Origin: Bacillus aquiflavi
GTDB lineage: Bacteria > Bacillota > Bacilli > Bacillales > Cytobacillaceae
Direction: 5' to 3'
DNA: 64,000 nucleotides
Assembly (NCBI RefSeq): GCF_019915265.1
Contig: NZ_CP082780.1
Location: 3,715,501-3,779,500, forward strand
Below the pieces are notes generated by a model. The model saw only the letters and a list, made by a program, of their open reading frames with translations. It ran no database searches and had not been told where the DNA came from. A program made the position numbers and the translations under genes. Positions 55,850-64,000 of the stretch are shown here, one piece after another (within the stretch, counting starts at the first letter, position 1; every line of letters begins with the position of its first letter).

Positions 55850-56643
55850 GTGAAATAATCATAAAAAAGCCGAAAAAGAAACCACTCTTTCGCTGGACGA
55901 TTACCATTTTATTAATTTTATTATATGTTTGGGCATTTTCTGGACTTCAAAATGTCGAAGTTAAGGATACAGCAATGACAGTGACTAAGTCGATCTTAGA
56001 TGGGATCATTCACCCTGATTGGGATTATGTTTATTTGCCTGATGGGGAGGACTTACTGCGAGGACTGCTTGATACACTTGCAATTGCGATATTAGGAACG
56101 ATCATTTCCGTGCTTCTTTGTATTCCATTTGCGTTTTGGGCCGCCTCAAACTTAAGTAAAGGGAAAATGGTCTCAAGTAGTGGAAAGTTTACGCTTAGTG
56201 TCATTCGAACGTTTCCTGAAATTGTACTTGCATTATTATTTATAAAAGCTGTTGGTCCTGGTTCTTTTGCAGGAATACTTGCTTTAGGGCTACATTCTAT
56301 CGGAATGCTCGGAAAGCTTTTTTCTGAAGAAGTCGAAAATATGGATATGGGTCCTACAGAAGCATTAATAGCATCGGGAGCAAATAGATTACAAGTTTTA
56401 TGGTTTGCTGTTTTACCGCAAGTTCTTCCAGGGTTTATTTCATATTCACTTTACCGTTTTGAAATAAATATGCGTTCAGCGACAATTTTAGGTGTTATTG
56501 GTGCCGGTGGAATTGGTGCTCCGTTAATTTTTGCAATAGGTTCAAGAGATTGGGGTCGGGTTGGAATCATCTTACTCGGAATTATTGTGACGATTACAAT
56601 TATTGATTATTTATCAAGCTATTTACGGAAAAAAATTGTGTAG
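55846..56643 (+). CDS. phnE: Phosphonate ABC transporter permease, second
   Basis: 265 residues, related to the previous permease but distinct (VENMDMGPTEALIASGANRLQVLWFAVLPQV near residue 165; SVIRTFPEIVLALLFIKAVG). Six hydrophobic helices. Its end lies 57 bases before the nucleotidase, which is on the same strand and probably in the same operon. Confidence 0.92.
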   Translation: MSEIIIKKPKKKPLFRWTITILLILLYVWAFSGLQNVEVKDTAMTVTKSILDGIIHPDWDYVYLPDGEDLLRGLLDTLAIAILGTIISVLLCIPFAFWAASNLSKGKMVSSSGKFTLSVIRTFPEIVLALLFIKAVGPGSFAGILALGLHSIGMLGKLFSEEVENMDMGPTEALIASGANRLQVLWFAVLPQVLPGFISYSLYRFEINMRSATILGVIGAGGIGAPLIFAIGSRDWGRVGIILLGIIVTITIIDYLSSYLRKKIV

Positions 56644-56700
56644 GGAAATTTGTGAGTGCGTGAATCGAAAGAAATGGATACATAGTTAGGGGAGTACGTA

Positions 56701-58245
56701 ATGGAAACAGAAATAAAGATCTTATATACAAGCGATGTTCATGGCTATGTTGGTGATGCTCATCAGCGAAAAGGGATATTACGTGCCGCTTCTTTAATAA
56801 AAAAATTGCGCGCTAATTTAAAGCAACATGTTGTCCTGATTGATAACGGTGACTTAATTCAAGGAACATCACTTGCTCAATATGCAATTGATCATGAAGA
56901 AGTAAATCCGATTATTTCGTTATATAACGAAATAGGCTATGAAGCAGCGGTATTTGGTAATCATGAATTTAATTATGGGGCAAAGAAATTACAAAGTGTT
57001 GTCGCACAATCCAGATTTCCGTGGATTTCCGCGAACATTGTTCGAAAAGATACAGATGAGCCGTTCTATGGAAAACCTTATATTGTTCGTGAATTTAATG
57101 GCTTTAAAATTGGCATTCTCGGATTAACAACAAAGTTTGTTCCTGTCTGGGAAAAGCCGACAAATATTCAACAGTTACATTTTCTCGATCCGGTAGAAGT
57201 AGCTCCAAGATGGATTAAAGAGATGAGGGAGAAGGAGCAAGTAGACTTTGTCATCGTTTCTTATCACGGCGGACTAGAAGTGCACCCAGAAACAGGTGAC
57301 GAGCTTTCGGAATGTAACGGGGAAAACCAAGGCATTCAGCTCATTCGTGAAGTCGCAGGAATTGATGCTCTTTTTACTGGACATCAACATATAATCGTAA
57401 ATGAAGAGGTAAGAGGAGTCTCTGTCCTGCAAACAGGAACACAAGGACAATATGTTGGTGCATTAACGATCAAAGCGAATAAACAAGCGGATGGTTGGAA
57501 AACTGTGAAAAAAACAGCGTTACTTCCAGTTGATGAGGAAGAACAAGATCAACAAATTTATCAGCTGATCGAGCCTATTGTAAAACGAGCAGACAAATGG
57601 ATGGATGAAAAAATCGGTAGTGCCGCCGCTAGTTTTCGCTATACAGATCCGCTAAAAGAAGTTTGGCTTCAAGAACATCCAGTTATTGAGTGGATGAACC
57701 GCGTTCAAATGGAGACAGCAAATGTAGATATATCGTGTACCGCCCTTTTAAATGCGAGCTGCTTCGGTTTGCAAGAAAAAGTAACTCGTAAGTCGATATT
57801 AGAGCTTTATCCATTCCCGAATACACTCGTTGTGATGGAGTTAACTGGAGAACAAATTCGTGAAGCTTTAGAGGTTTCCGCTAGTTTTTTTGACGTTAAA
57901 TCCGATGGAACTGTTACGATACATCCACAATGGGAAAAACCTAGAAGTTTAAGCTATAACTATGATATGTGGGAAGGAATCGACTATATTATTGATGTAA
58001 GAAACCCAATTGGAAAACGGATAAAAAGTATTCACTACCACGGAGTACCGTTAAAACCAACTCATCCATATAAAGTAGTGATGAGCAACTATCGTGCAAC
58101 GGGGACGGGCGGATACGAGATGGTCGGACGAGGCAAAGTTATAAAAGAGTATAAAGAAGAAGTATCGCACCTTCTTATGGAAGCGGTCATAAAAGCAGGA
58201 ACGATTCATGCTAACGTAAATCATAATTGGATAATAGAATATTAG
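56701..58245 (+). CDS. 5'-nucleotidase / cyclic phosphodiesterase family protein
   Basis: 514 residues. The N-terminal metallophosphatase domain shows LYTSDVHGYV (metal ligands Asp and His), IDNGDLIQGTSL, VFGNHEFNYG, VSYHGGLEVH and LFTGHQHII. The C-terminal nucleotide-binding domain (MELTGEQIREALE, then YNYDMWEGIDYIID) begins near residue 330. It has no signal peptide, unlike secreted UshA relatives, so it probably acts in the cytoplasm. Its place behind phnDCEE suggests releasing phosphate from an imported phosphoester. Confidence 0.88.
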   Translation: METEIKILYTSDVHGYVGDAHQRKGILRAASLIKKLRANLKQHVVLIDNGDLIQGTSLAQYAIDHEEVNPIISLYNEIGYEAAVFGNHEFNYGAKKLQSVVAQSRFPWISANIVRKDTDEPFYGKPYIVREFNGFKIGILGLTTKFVPVWEKPTNIQQLHFLDPVEVAPRWIKEMREKEQVDFVIVSYHGGLEVHPETGDELSECNGENQGIQLIREVAGIDALFTGHQHIIVNEEVRGVSVLQTGTQGQYVGALTIKANKQADGWKTVKKTALLPVDEEEQDQQIYQLIEPIVKRADKWMDEKIGSAAASFRYTDPLKEVWLQEHPVIEWMNRVQMETANVDISCTALLNASCFGLQEKVTRKSILELYPFPNTLVVMELTGEQIREALEVSASFFDVKSDGTVTIHPQWEKPRSLSYNYDMWEGIDYIIDVRNPIGKRIKSIHYHGVPLKPTHPYKVVMSNYRATGTGGYEMVGRGKVIKEYKEEVSHLLMEAVIKAGTIHANVNHNWIIEY

Positions 58246-58251
58246 GCATCT

Positions 58252-58276
58252 CACCCCGAAAAAAGGGGTGTTTTTT
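58252..58276 (+). terminator. Terminator of the phn-nucleotidase operon
   Basis: CACCCC / GGGGTG stem with a 7-base A-rich loop, followed by six T's. Confidence 0.85.
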
Positions 58277-58318
58277 ATGAATGCTAAAATAGCATAACAG
58301 GAAAAGGAGTGATCACAT

Positions 58319-59272
58319 ATGATAGAGTTACAAAATATTCTAGCTGCAAGGAAGCGATTGAAAGGTATTACGAAAGTGACGCCATTACTAAGCTCTGAGC
58401 AGCTTTCACTTATTTGTGGAAACGAGCTTTTTTTAAAAGCAGAGCACTTGCAAAAGACAGGTTCCTTTAAAATACGAGGTGCAACGAATAAAGTAAAACA
58501 TGCGGTAAAAGCTGGGGCTACATATATAACAGCAGCTTCATCGGGAAATCATGGTCAAGCTGTTGCTTATATAGGAAACAAGTTAGGAGTTCCAACTACA
58601 ATCGTCGTGCCAGAGAATGCTAGTTTGTGCAAAATAAATGCTATTAAGGCATACAACGGTGTAATTGAAAAATGTGGGATGACCTCAACTGAGCGAATAC
58701 TAAGAGCAAAAGAAATAGCTGTGCAAAAAAATGGCGTTTTCATACCGCCATATGATGACGATGATGTGATTTCAGGACAAGGTACAATAGCGCTTGAAGT
58801 ACTAGAACAACTCGAAGATGTTGAGGCAATTGTAGTACCAATTGGCGGAGGTGGACTCGTTTCTGGAATATTAACTGCAATAAAAGAGTCGCACCCAAAA
58901 GTTAAAGTAATAGGCGTAGAACCAGAACTAGCGAACGATACGTATCTTTCCTTAAGGAGTAAAAGCAGAGTGTCTATTGATGCAACAAAAACAATTGCCG
59001 ACGGGTTACGGACGAGTCAACCTGGTGAGGTTACTTTTCCTATATTACAAAAATATCTTGATGATCTTGTGTTAGTTAGTGAGGAAGAAATTCGCACAGC
59101 GCTTTACTTTGTTCTCGAAAGAATGAAGCAACTGATTGAGCCATCAAGTGCCGTTTCAATTGCAGCGGCTATGTCTGCTAAGCTAGGTTTTACAGGAAAA
59201 AAAGTTGTTGTAGTTATTTCAGGTGGTAATGTTGATCTCGAAAAACTGCCTCAATTATTTCCGAAAGATTAA
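58319..59272 (+). CDS. Threonine dehydratase / serine racemase-like PLP enzyme
   Basis: 317 residues, the catalytic domain only, as in TdcB and serine racemase; the ACT-like regulatory domain of IlvA is absent. PLP lysine in KTGSFKIRGATNK near residue 50, SSGNHGQAVAYIG (substrate loop) and GGGGLVSGI (phosphate loop). It either deaminates threonine/serine or racemises serine; sequence alone does not decide. Own ribosome site AAAGGAGTG and convergent terminator. Confidence 0.88.
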   Translation: MIELQNILAARKRLKGITKVTPLLSSEQLSLICGNELFLKAEHLQKTGSFKIRGATNKVKHAVKAGATYITAASSGNHGQAVAYIGNKLGVPTTIVVPENASLCKINAIKAYNGVIEKCGMTSTERILRAKEIAVQKNGVFIPPYDDDDVISGQGTIALEVLEQLEDVEAIVVPIGGGGLVSGILTAIKESHPKVKVIGVEPELANDTYLSLRSKSRVSIDATKTIADGLRTSQPGEVTFPILQKYLDDLVLVSEEEIRTALYFVLERMKQLIEPSSAVSIAAAMSAKLGFTGKKVVVVISGGNVDLEKLPQLFPKD

Positions 59273-59319
59273 TAAACACCTCCCTTTTAACAAAATGAAA
59301 TAAATGAGGGAGGTTTATT
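59273..59319. terminator. Bidirectional terminator between convergent genes
   Basis: TAAACACCTCCCTT against GAGGGAGGTTTA around an AT-rich loop, between the dehydratase and the LysR gene. Confidence 0.7.
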
Positions 59320-59324
59320 ATAAT

Positions 59325-60188
59325 TTAAGCCTTATAAAAAGTTTCCTTCATCGTTTCGAGAAACTTTTCCATCGCTAATGTGGTAATATTTTTTTTTCGC
59401 TGAATAAAAAATGTTGTCACTTTCCCAAATTGATAAGGGATTTCGTGATATATAAAAGAATAGTTTCGTTGAACTTGTTCCACAACTGATTTTGGTAATA
59501 GAGAGATCCCCATTCCTGCATTGACACATCCTAATATTGCTTCAAGTGAACCAAATTCCATTATTTTCTCAGGCATTATATTTTCTGTAAACAGCCATTC
59601 TTCTAGTTTTTTTCGATATGAACAGCCTTGTCTAAAAACGAGTAAACGACTTGTTTTCATATTTTTTAAGGACTCGTCTTTTTTTGAGACGAGGACGAGC
59701 TCTTCATCGATCACCTTTTGCTGGAACAGTTCTCCGTGTTTAATTGGACCGGCAACAAGAGCTCCATCTAATTCATAGTTAAGTACCATCTTGACTAATT
59801 TTTCTGTCGGTCCAGTTTTTAATGATAGTTCCACTTCAGGATATTGTTCATGAAATGAAGATAGCGCAACAGGCAGTCTCACAGCCGCAGTTGTTTCCAT
59901 TGAACCGATATGAAGGGAGCCTTGAGGAATTTTTGGACAAATGAGTGCTTTTTCGGCTTCTTTAAACAAATGAACAATTTGATTTGTATAGGAAAGCAGG
60001 ATTTTCCCTTGTGCTGTTAATGAAACCCCGTAACGGTGACGATGGAATAACGGTGATTGAAAGTGGGCCTCCATTCGTTTTATTTTTGATGTAATACTAG
60101 ATTGAGCAAATGTTAATTTATGAGCTGCTTTTGAAATGCTCTCCTCGATTGCGACTGTCCGAAAAATAATTAAATCTTCAATATCCAT
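59325..60188 (-). CDS. LysR-family transcriptional regulator
   Basis: 287 residues from MDIEDLIIFRTV, which follows GGAGG at seven bases; a start five codons earlier is less likely. The helix-turn-helix reads ESISKAAHKLTFAQSSITSKIKRMEAHFQSPLF, and the effector domain covers the rest (LHIGSMETTAAVRLP, then GMGISLLPKSVVEQV). It is divergent to the MFS gene at 60320, which it probably controls. Confidence 0.9.
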   Translation of the reverse strand: MDIEDLIIFRTVAIEESISKAAHKLTFAQSSITSKIKRMEAHFQSPLFHRHRYGVSLTAQGKILLSYTNQIVHLFKEAEKALICPKIPQGSLHIGSMETTAAVRLPVALSSFHEQYPEVELSLKTGPTEKLVKMVLNYELDGALVAGPIKHGELFQQKVIDEELVLVSKKDESLKNMKTSRLLVFRQGCSYRKKLEEWLFTENIMPEKIMEFGSLEAILGCVNAGMGISLLPKSVVEQVQRNYSFIYHEIPYQFGKVTTFFIQRKKNITTLAMEKFLETMKETFYKA

Positions 60189-60319
60189 ATCTTTTTCCTC
60201 CATTCATATTTTTAGGTATTTATAAATCAGATATGAAGTATCTCATTTTATCATTTTACTTAATACCAGATCAACTGTACGATTAAACTAAAAGGATGAT
60301 GATTTTAAGGAGTTGTGCG

Positions 60320-61510
60320 ATGAGAAGGAATTATCCAATTAATATTGTCATCGGAGGATTGTTCGCCCTCGTGATTGTCATGGGGATTGGAAGGTTTGCG
60401 TATACGCCCATCTTGCCGTTCATGCTAGAGGCAAAGAACTTTAGTGAAAAGGCAGCAGGGTATGTAGCATCCGCAAATTATTTTGGCTATCTTCTAGGAG
60501 CCTTGCTTGCGGGAACTGTTAAATGGCGGAAGGGGAGGAAATTCCATTTAACAATCAATCTTCTTTTGAATGTCATCACAACGCTTGCAATGGGGCTAAC
60601 CGAACATCATGTCGTATGGTTCATGCTGCGATTTATTTCTGGTTTTTCCAGCGGGCTTGTGTTTGTATTTGCTTCAAGCATCGTCATGGACTATCTTGCT
60701 TATTATAAGCGCTTAACTTGGTCTGGTTTATTTTACGGCGGTGTTGGGATTGGCATTTTATTATCTGGTTTATTTGTTCCTATTTTGAATCACTACTACA
60801 GTTGGCAAGGAAGCTGGATAGGTTTAGGTCTTCTAGCAGGTGTATTCACAATCTTTACACTTATGTTAGTGAAAGACAGTCCTCCTTCAAAAAATAGTGA
60901 GATCACATTAACAGAGGAGAATGTCGCAAATCACCATGTTATTGTTTTACCATGGTTAATCGCCTCATATGGATGTGAAGGGATCGGTTATATTATTAGT
61001 GGAACTTTTTTAGTTACCCTTGTACAAAATATTCCCGGTTTAAATCATATCCCGTCATTGAGTTGGGTTTTTGTAGGAATTGCAGCAGCTCCTTCTTGTA
61101 TTCTCTGGTCGTTAGCAGCGAAAAGATGGGGGCATCTCCCGACTTTACAATTGGCTTTTGCACTCCAAACTGTAGGTGTAATCTTGCCAGTGTTCTTGTT
61201 TAATATTTATGGAGCGTTAATGGGAGCCTTCTTATTTGGGGCTACATTTATGGGAATTACAACACTGTTTGTTGCAGAAGTAAGAAATATTACACCCTCT
61301 GAAAGTAGTAAAGTTATTAGTTATTTAACTTTTTTTTATGGCATCGGACAGATGATTGGTCCAGCTATTGGCGGAATGTTCATTACAAAGTCAGGGGGCT
61401 ACGGGTCAGCGCTTGTTTTTGCCTCTAGTGTTTTACTTGTTGGAATGGTATTTTTAAGCGTTGCCCAATTTAAAGAGAAAAAATTGAAAAAATTACAAAT
61501 AATTAAATGA
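60320..61510 (+). CDS. YbfB/YjiJ-family MFS transporter
   Basis: 396 residues from the ATG with AAGGAG at seven bases. Twelve hydrophobic helices. The N-terminus VIVMGIGRFAYTPILPFML and ANYFGYLLGALLAG are characteristic of the YbfB/YjiJ group, as is PWLIASYGCEGIGYIISGTFL at the start of the second half. Substrate unknown. Divergent LysR neighbour. Confidence 0.87.
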   Translation: MRRNYPINIVIGGLFALVIVMGIGRFAYTPILPFMLEAKNFSEKAAGYVASANYFGYLLGALLAGTVKWRKGRKFHLTINLLLNVITTLAMGLTEHHVVWFMLRFISGFSSGLVFVFASSIVMDYLAYYKRLTWSGLFYGGVGIGILLSGLFVPILNHYYSWQGSWIGLGLLAGVFTIFTLMLVKDSPPSKNSEITLTEENVANHHVIVLPWLIASYGCEGIGYIISGTFLVTLVQNIPGLNHIPSLSWVFVGIAAAPSCILWSLAAKRWGHLPTLQLAFALQTVGVILPVFLFNIYGALMGAFLFGATFMGITTLFVAEVRNITPSESSKVISYLTFFYGIGQMIGPAIGGMFITKSGGYGSALVFASSVLLVGMVFLSVAQFKEKKLKKLQIIK

Positions 61511-61632
61511 AATATGTTTATTTGAGATTGTAGTCAAAGTTAATATGACTCAGATTGTTTGAAAGTGCTTGTTAGCCGAGAACCGTAGTATGTTTTGGAA
61601 GCGAGTATACAAAAATGAAAGGATGTTTTTTT

Positions 61633-61818
61633 ATGCCATACGTAAATATTAAAATTACTAAGGAAAAAGAAAAAGTAACAGCTGAACAAAAGCACCAACT
61701 TATTGAAGGTGTAACGAATCTCCTAAAAGAAGTGCTGAATAAAAACCCTCAGACGACGGTCGTTGTGATTGATGAAGTAGAAACGGATAATGTGGGGGTA
61801 TTGGGGGCGAAACAGTAA
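61633..61818 (+). CDS. 4-oxalocrotonate tautomerase-family protein
   Basis: 61 residues starting MPYVNIKITKE. Removal of the methionine exposes the catalytic Pro-1 of the tautomerase superfamily. The PQTTVVVIDEVETDNVGVLG ending matches 4-OT homologues of usual length. The physiological substrate is unknown. The start was chosen because an N-terminal proline is essential. Confidence 0.85.
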   Translation: MPYVNIKITKEKEKVTAEQKHQLIEGVTNLLKEVLNKNPQTTVVVIDEVETDNVGVLGAKQ

Positions 61819-61950
61819 CAGAAAGAAGAAAACGGGGTGAATAAACAATAAAAAATAGTTGTTTTGTTTTATGTTGGTGATGTTGATTAAATGACTTATA
61901 CTGTTAGGGAAACAAACAAAATATTATTATGACTCAGCTTAAATGTTAAA

Positions 61951-61974
61951 TGGCAATCGGACAGCCGATTGCCA
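61951..61974 (+). promoter_or_regulatory. Perfect hairpin in the fosB leader
   Basis: TGGCAATCGG / CCGATTGCCA, 10 bp, with a 4-base loop. It ends only 7-10 bases before the G-rich ribosome site of fosB and has no T tract, so it could modulate translation rather than terminate. Confidence 0.5.
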
Positions 61975-61991
61975 ATGTAAAGGGGGGGGGA

Positions 61992-62426
61992 ATGGTTTTG
62001 AAAATAAAAGCAATGAATCATTTGTTGTTTTCTGTTTCAAATTTAGAGCGTTCAATTCAATTTTATGAACAGGTATTTGGCGGAAAACTATTAGTAAAAG
62101 GGCGAACTAGCGCTTATTTTGATGTTAATGGATTATGGTTAGCACTTAATGAAGAAAAAGATATACCGAGAAATGAAATTCATCAATCGTATACACATAT
62201 TGCTTTTTCAATTAATGAGTATGACTATGATTACTATTTAAACAAATTAAAGAACTTAAATGTTAATATCCTTTCGGGGCGCCCGAGAGATGAACGGGAT
62301 CGAAAATCAATTTATTTTACTGATCCAGATGGACATAAGTTCGAATTTCATACAGGAACGCTTCACGATCGGCTTGAATTTTATAAAGAAGAGAAAGATC
62401 ATATGGTCTTTTATGACGAAACGTAG
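61992..62426 (+). CDS. fosB: FosB-type metallothiol transferase (fosfomycin resistance)
   Basis: 144 residues of the vicinal-oxygen-chelate fold. [19 protein letters not shown] carries the first metal His. SYTHIAFSI carries the second His, and [16 protein letters not shown] the metal Glu. The protein follows the known FosB pattern ([16 protein letters not shown]) almost residue by residue. It adds bacillithiol to fosfomycin. GGGGGGGG precedes the ATG; a longer frame would read through the leader hairpin. Confidence 0.9.
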   Translation: MVLKIKAMNHLLFSVSNLERSIQFYEQVFGGKLLVKGRTSAYFDVNGLWLALNEEKDIPRNEIHQSYTHIAFSINEYDYDYYLNKLKNLNVNILSGRPRDERDRKSIYFTDPDGHKFEFHTGTLHDRLEFYKEEKDHMVFYDET

Positions 62427-62514
62427 TTTTAACTATCATCTCGTTAGGAACGTGTATAAGAGATTGAACATACATATATAAGGGCGGTAAAACTAAATTG
62501 ATGGAGGATTTTAT

Positions 62515-62955
62515 ATGTATGTCCCTTATTATGATGTTGAAAGCTCATCTCGACAAGACTCACTCGTTTATGATATTGCTAGAGCGATAAACGGCGAGTA
62601 TAGCACAATTATTTGTTATGGCGTATTGGCGGAAAAAGCGCCAAACAGTAAAACGAGAAAGAGAATATTAGAGATAAGAAGCGATGAAGTGCGCCACTTT
62701 GAAACTTTCTCAAAAATCTATACGGCTTTGACAGGCAGACAGCCTAAACCAAGACAAATAGAACCTTGTCCAGAAAAATATCGCAAAGGTTTAGAAGCTG
62801 CTTTTATCGATGAACAAGAAACGGTTGACTTTTATTTAGATATTATTGATAAAACAAATGATCCATATATTAGAAGGCAGTTTCGCCGCGCAGCATCCGA
62901 TGAACAAAATCATGCTGTTTGGTTTTTACGTTTTTTAATGAAACAGGGGAGATAA
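62515..62955 (+). CDS. Ferritin-like di-iron protein (YhjR type)
   Basis: 146 residues, four-helix bundle. Iron ligands come as two Glu plus ExxH sets: INGEYSTIICYG, RSDEVRHFETFSKIY near residue 60, then IDEQETVDFYLDII and SDEQNHAVWFLRF near 130. It belongs to the rubrerythrin-like ferritins without a rubredoxin domain. Probable role in iron or peroxide handling. GGAGG lies before the ATG; terminator downstream. Confidence 0.85.
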   Translation: MYVPYYDVESSSRQDSLVYDIARAINGEYSTIICYGVLAEKAPNSKTRKRILEIRSDEVRHFETFSKIYTALTGRQPKPRQIEPCPEKYRKGLEAAFIDEQETVDFYLDIIDKTNDPYIRRQFRRAASDEQNHAVWFLRFLMKQGR

Positions 62956-62967
62956 TGGCGAGTAAAG

Positions 62968-63003
62968 AAAGGCTGAACCATATGCAGCTGTTTCAGCCTT
63001 TTG
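62968..63003. terminator. Bidirectional terminator between the ferritin-like and reductase genes
   Basis: AAAGGCTGAA / TTCAGCCTTT stem with a 14-base loop, followed by T's. Confidence 0.8.
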
Positions 63004-63010
63004 AAAAATA

Positions 63011-63775
63011 TTAAGCCCCATTATAAGTTCTAATATCAATAATTTGCTCATTTTTCCCGAAATGCTGGTTGAATAGTAAATTTATCAGTTTTTCTGCCAC
63101 GTAATCGGGTTGAAGTAGTTGATCTGTTTCTTTATATTCAATAAATTTTTGCAACAGAGCAAAATCATCTTTGTTAGAAGATCTAATGTCTACTTGCATA
63201 TTTGTATCAATAATGCCAGGGGCAATTGAGACGAGCTTTACGCCATATTCTTTATCAGATTGCTCGGCAGCCACACATCTTGTAAAGTGGTCTAATCCCG
63301 CTTTTGCACTGCAATAACTGCTCCACCCATTATACGATTTTCTTCCTGCTCCTGAGGAAATATTTAAGATGCGCTTATCTATTTTGAGCGAGGCTGAATG
63401 CTTAATAAAGTTAGCTGTCATTATCATAGGGGCTATCAAATTCACATGAATATTTAATGTTATTTCTTCACTTGTATTTTTCTGTACAGGTCCAATTGGC
63501 TTCACTATCCCTGCATTGTTAATTAAGTAAAGACCTTCTAAACTGTCTGTAGGAAGTTTTGAAAAAATGTTAGACATAAGAGTGTCAATATGGTGGATAT
63601 CGTTCAGATCGTATTCATAGTAATCGAGAGATGCTTTGCTTTTCATTGCTTTTGATAATAATTGCTCATTCTTCGTTCGTGATATACAAACAAAATGATC
63701 GTTAGGAGCCAATAACTTTTCCGCAATTGCTTCACCTAATCCACGAGATGTACCAGTAATAATAAATGCCTTCAT
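63011..63775 (-). CDS. YueD-like short-chain reductase ((S)-benzoin-forming benzil reductase family)
   Basis: 254 residues. NADPH-binding TGTSRGLGEAIAEKL at the N-terminus, NNAGIVKP near residue 88, and the catalytic Ser/Tyr/Lys in NISSGAGRKSYNGWSSYCSAKAG. The overall pattern matches Bacillus YueD, a reductase active on benzil in vitro; the natural substrate is unknown. Start at the second of two adjacent ATGs after GGAGGG. Single gene. Confidence 0.82.
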   Translation of the reverse strand: MKAFIITGTSRGLGEAIAEKLLAPNDHFVCISRTKNEQLLSKAMKSKASLDYYEYDLNDIHHIDTLMSNIFSKLPTDSLEGLYLINNAGIVKPIGPVQKNTSEEITLNIHVNLIAPMIMTANFIKHSASLKIDKRILNISSGAGRKSYNGWSSYCSAKAGLDHFTRCVAAEQSDKEYGVKLVSIAPGIIDTNMQVDIRSSNKDDFALLQKFIEYKETDQLLQPDYVAEKLINLLFNQHFGKNEQIIDIRTYNGA

Positions 63776-63988
63776 CATTTGTTCCCTCCTTTTTTTTAAG
63801 GTCTTATTAGTTAAGTAGCTTGAAACTCTATCATATCATCAAAGTTGAACTAACTGAAAATAATGAATAGAAAATAATTTCGCCTTATGTTATTCTACAT
63901 GAGTAGTTTTTCTTGTAAGTTTTAACGTAACTAATTGAATTATGGCTTTGTAGTTTCTATTTTTTTATTTGCAAGAGAGGCGAACATC

Positions 63989-64000
63989 ATGGAAACAAAA
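63989..64000 (+). CDS. Start of a gene cut by the window end
   Basis: ATGGAAACAAAA preceded by GAGAGG at eight bases. Only four codons are visible, so nothing can be said about the product. The roughly 210 bases before it hold no gene. Confidence 0.4.

Noticed and set aside
1-64000. CRISPR arrays, tRNA or rRNA genes, prophage
   Set aside because: No regularly spaced short repeats, no tRNA cloverleaf or rRNA segments, and no phage structural or integrase genes were found.

Overview
The window looks like a chromosomal segment of a low-GC Gram-positive rod of the Bacillaceae (Bacillus in the broad sense). The evidence is the AT-rich sequence, strong AGGAGG-type ribosome binding sites with GTG and TTG starts, LXG toxin loci with their YwqH/YwqI-type helper genes, a yrrT-mccA-mccB operon as in Bacillus subtilis, a bacillithiol-type FosB and a PhoP-like box. 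I cannot name the species.

Left part (1-9.4 kb, mostly minus strand): an LXG polymorphic-toxin operon. In transcription order it holds a DUF4176 protein, a small helical protein, a DUF5344 (YwqI-like) helper, an LXG toxin with an AHH-type nuclease tip and a DUF4274 immunity protein. Beyond these lie at least two promoterless pieces of the same toxin's linker, one joined to a different HNH-type tip with its own Syd/SUKH-like immunity gene. A group II intron sits between the active pair and the silent pieces. An IS3 remnant and a broken vWA gene complete this part.

Middle part A (9.4-26.9 kb): a zinc carboxypeptidase, a Rieske protein and a two-gene ThrE exporter; an IS110/IS1111-type insertion with a GC-rich non-coding tail; several broken genes (AlaX, GNAT, XRE); an arsR-arsB-arsC operon; an MFS drug exporter; two different group II introns back to back behind that exporter's terminator; and a PadR regulator.

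Middle part B (27-38.3 kb): a second LXG locus. It has a broken DUF5082 gene, a DUF5344 helper and an LXG protein ending in a glycine-rich hydrophobic region. An ISL3 transposase with a stop codon follows. Then comes a tandem array of six related two-helix membrane proteins (three intact, two sharing the same 14-bp deletion, one decayed), interrupted by one unrelated 269-residue protein. These are good candidates for a membrane immunity array. Next are an ArsA-type ATPase with a MarR regulator and a frameshifted transglutaminase.

Right part (38.5-64 kb): ordinary, undamaged metabolic and transport genes. They are yrrT-mccA-mccB (methionine-to-cysteine conversion), recQ, an M20 amidohydrolase, a DinB protein, an XRE-cupin regulator with potABCD (polyamine uptake), an aromatic acid exporter, an EamA exporter, phnD-phnC-phnE-phnE plus a 5'-nucleotidase behind a PhoP-like box (phosphorus scavenging), a threonine dehydratase-like enzyme, a LysR/MFS divergent pair, a tautomerase, fosB, a ferritin-like protein and a YueD-type reductase.

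A dispersed non-coding repeat occurs at least four times across the window. Disrupted genes are confined to the left 38 kb. No tRNA, rRNA or CRISPR array was seen.
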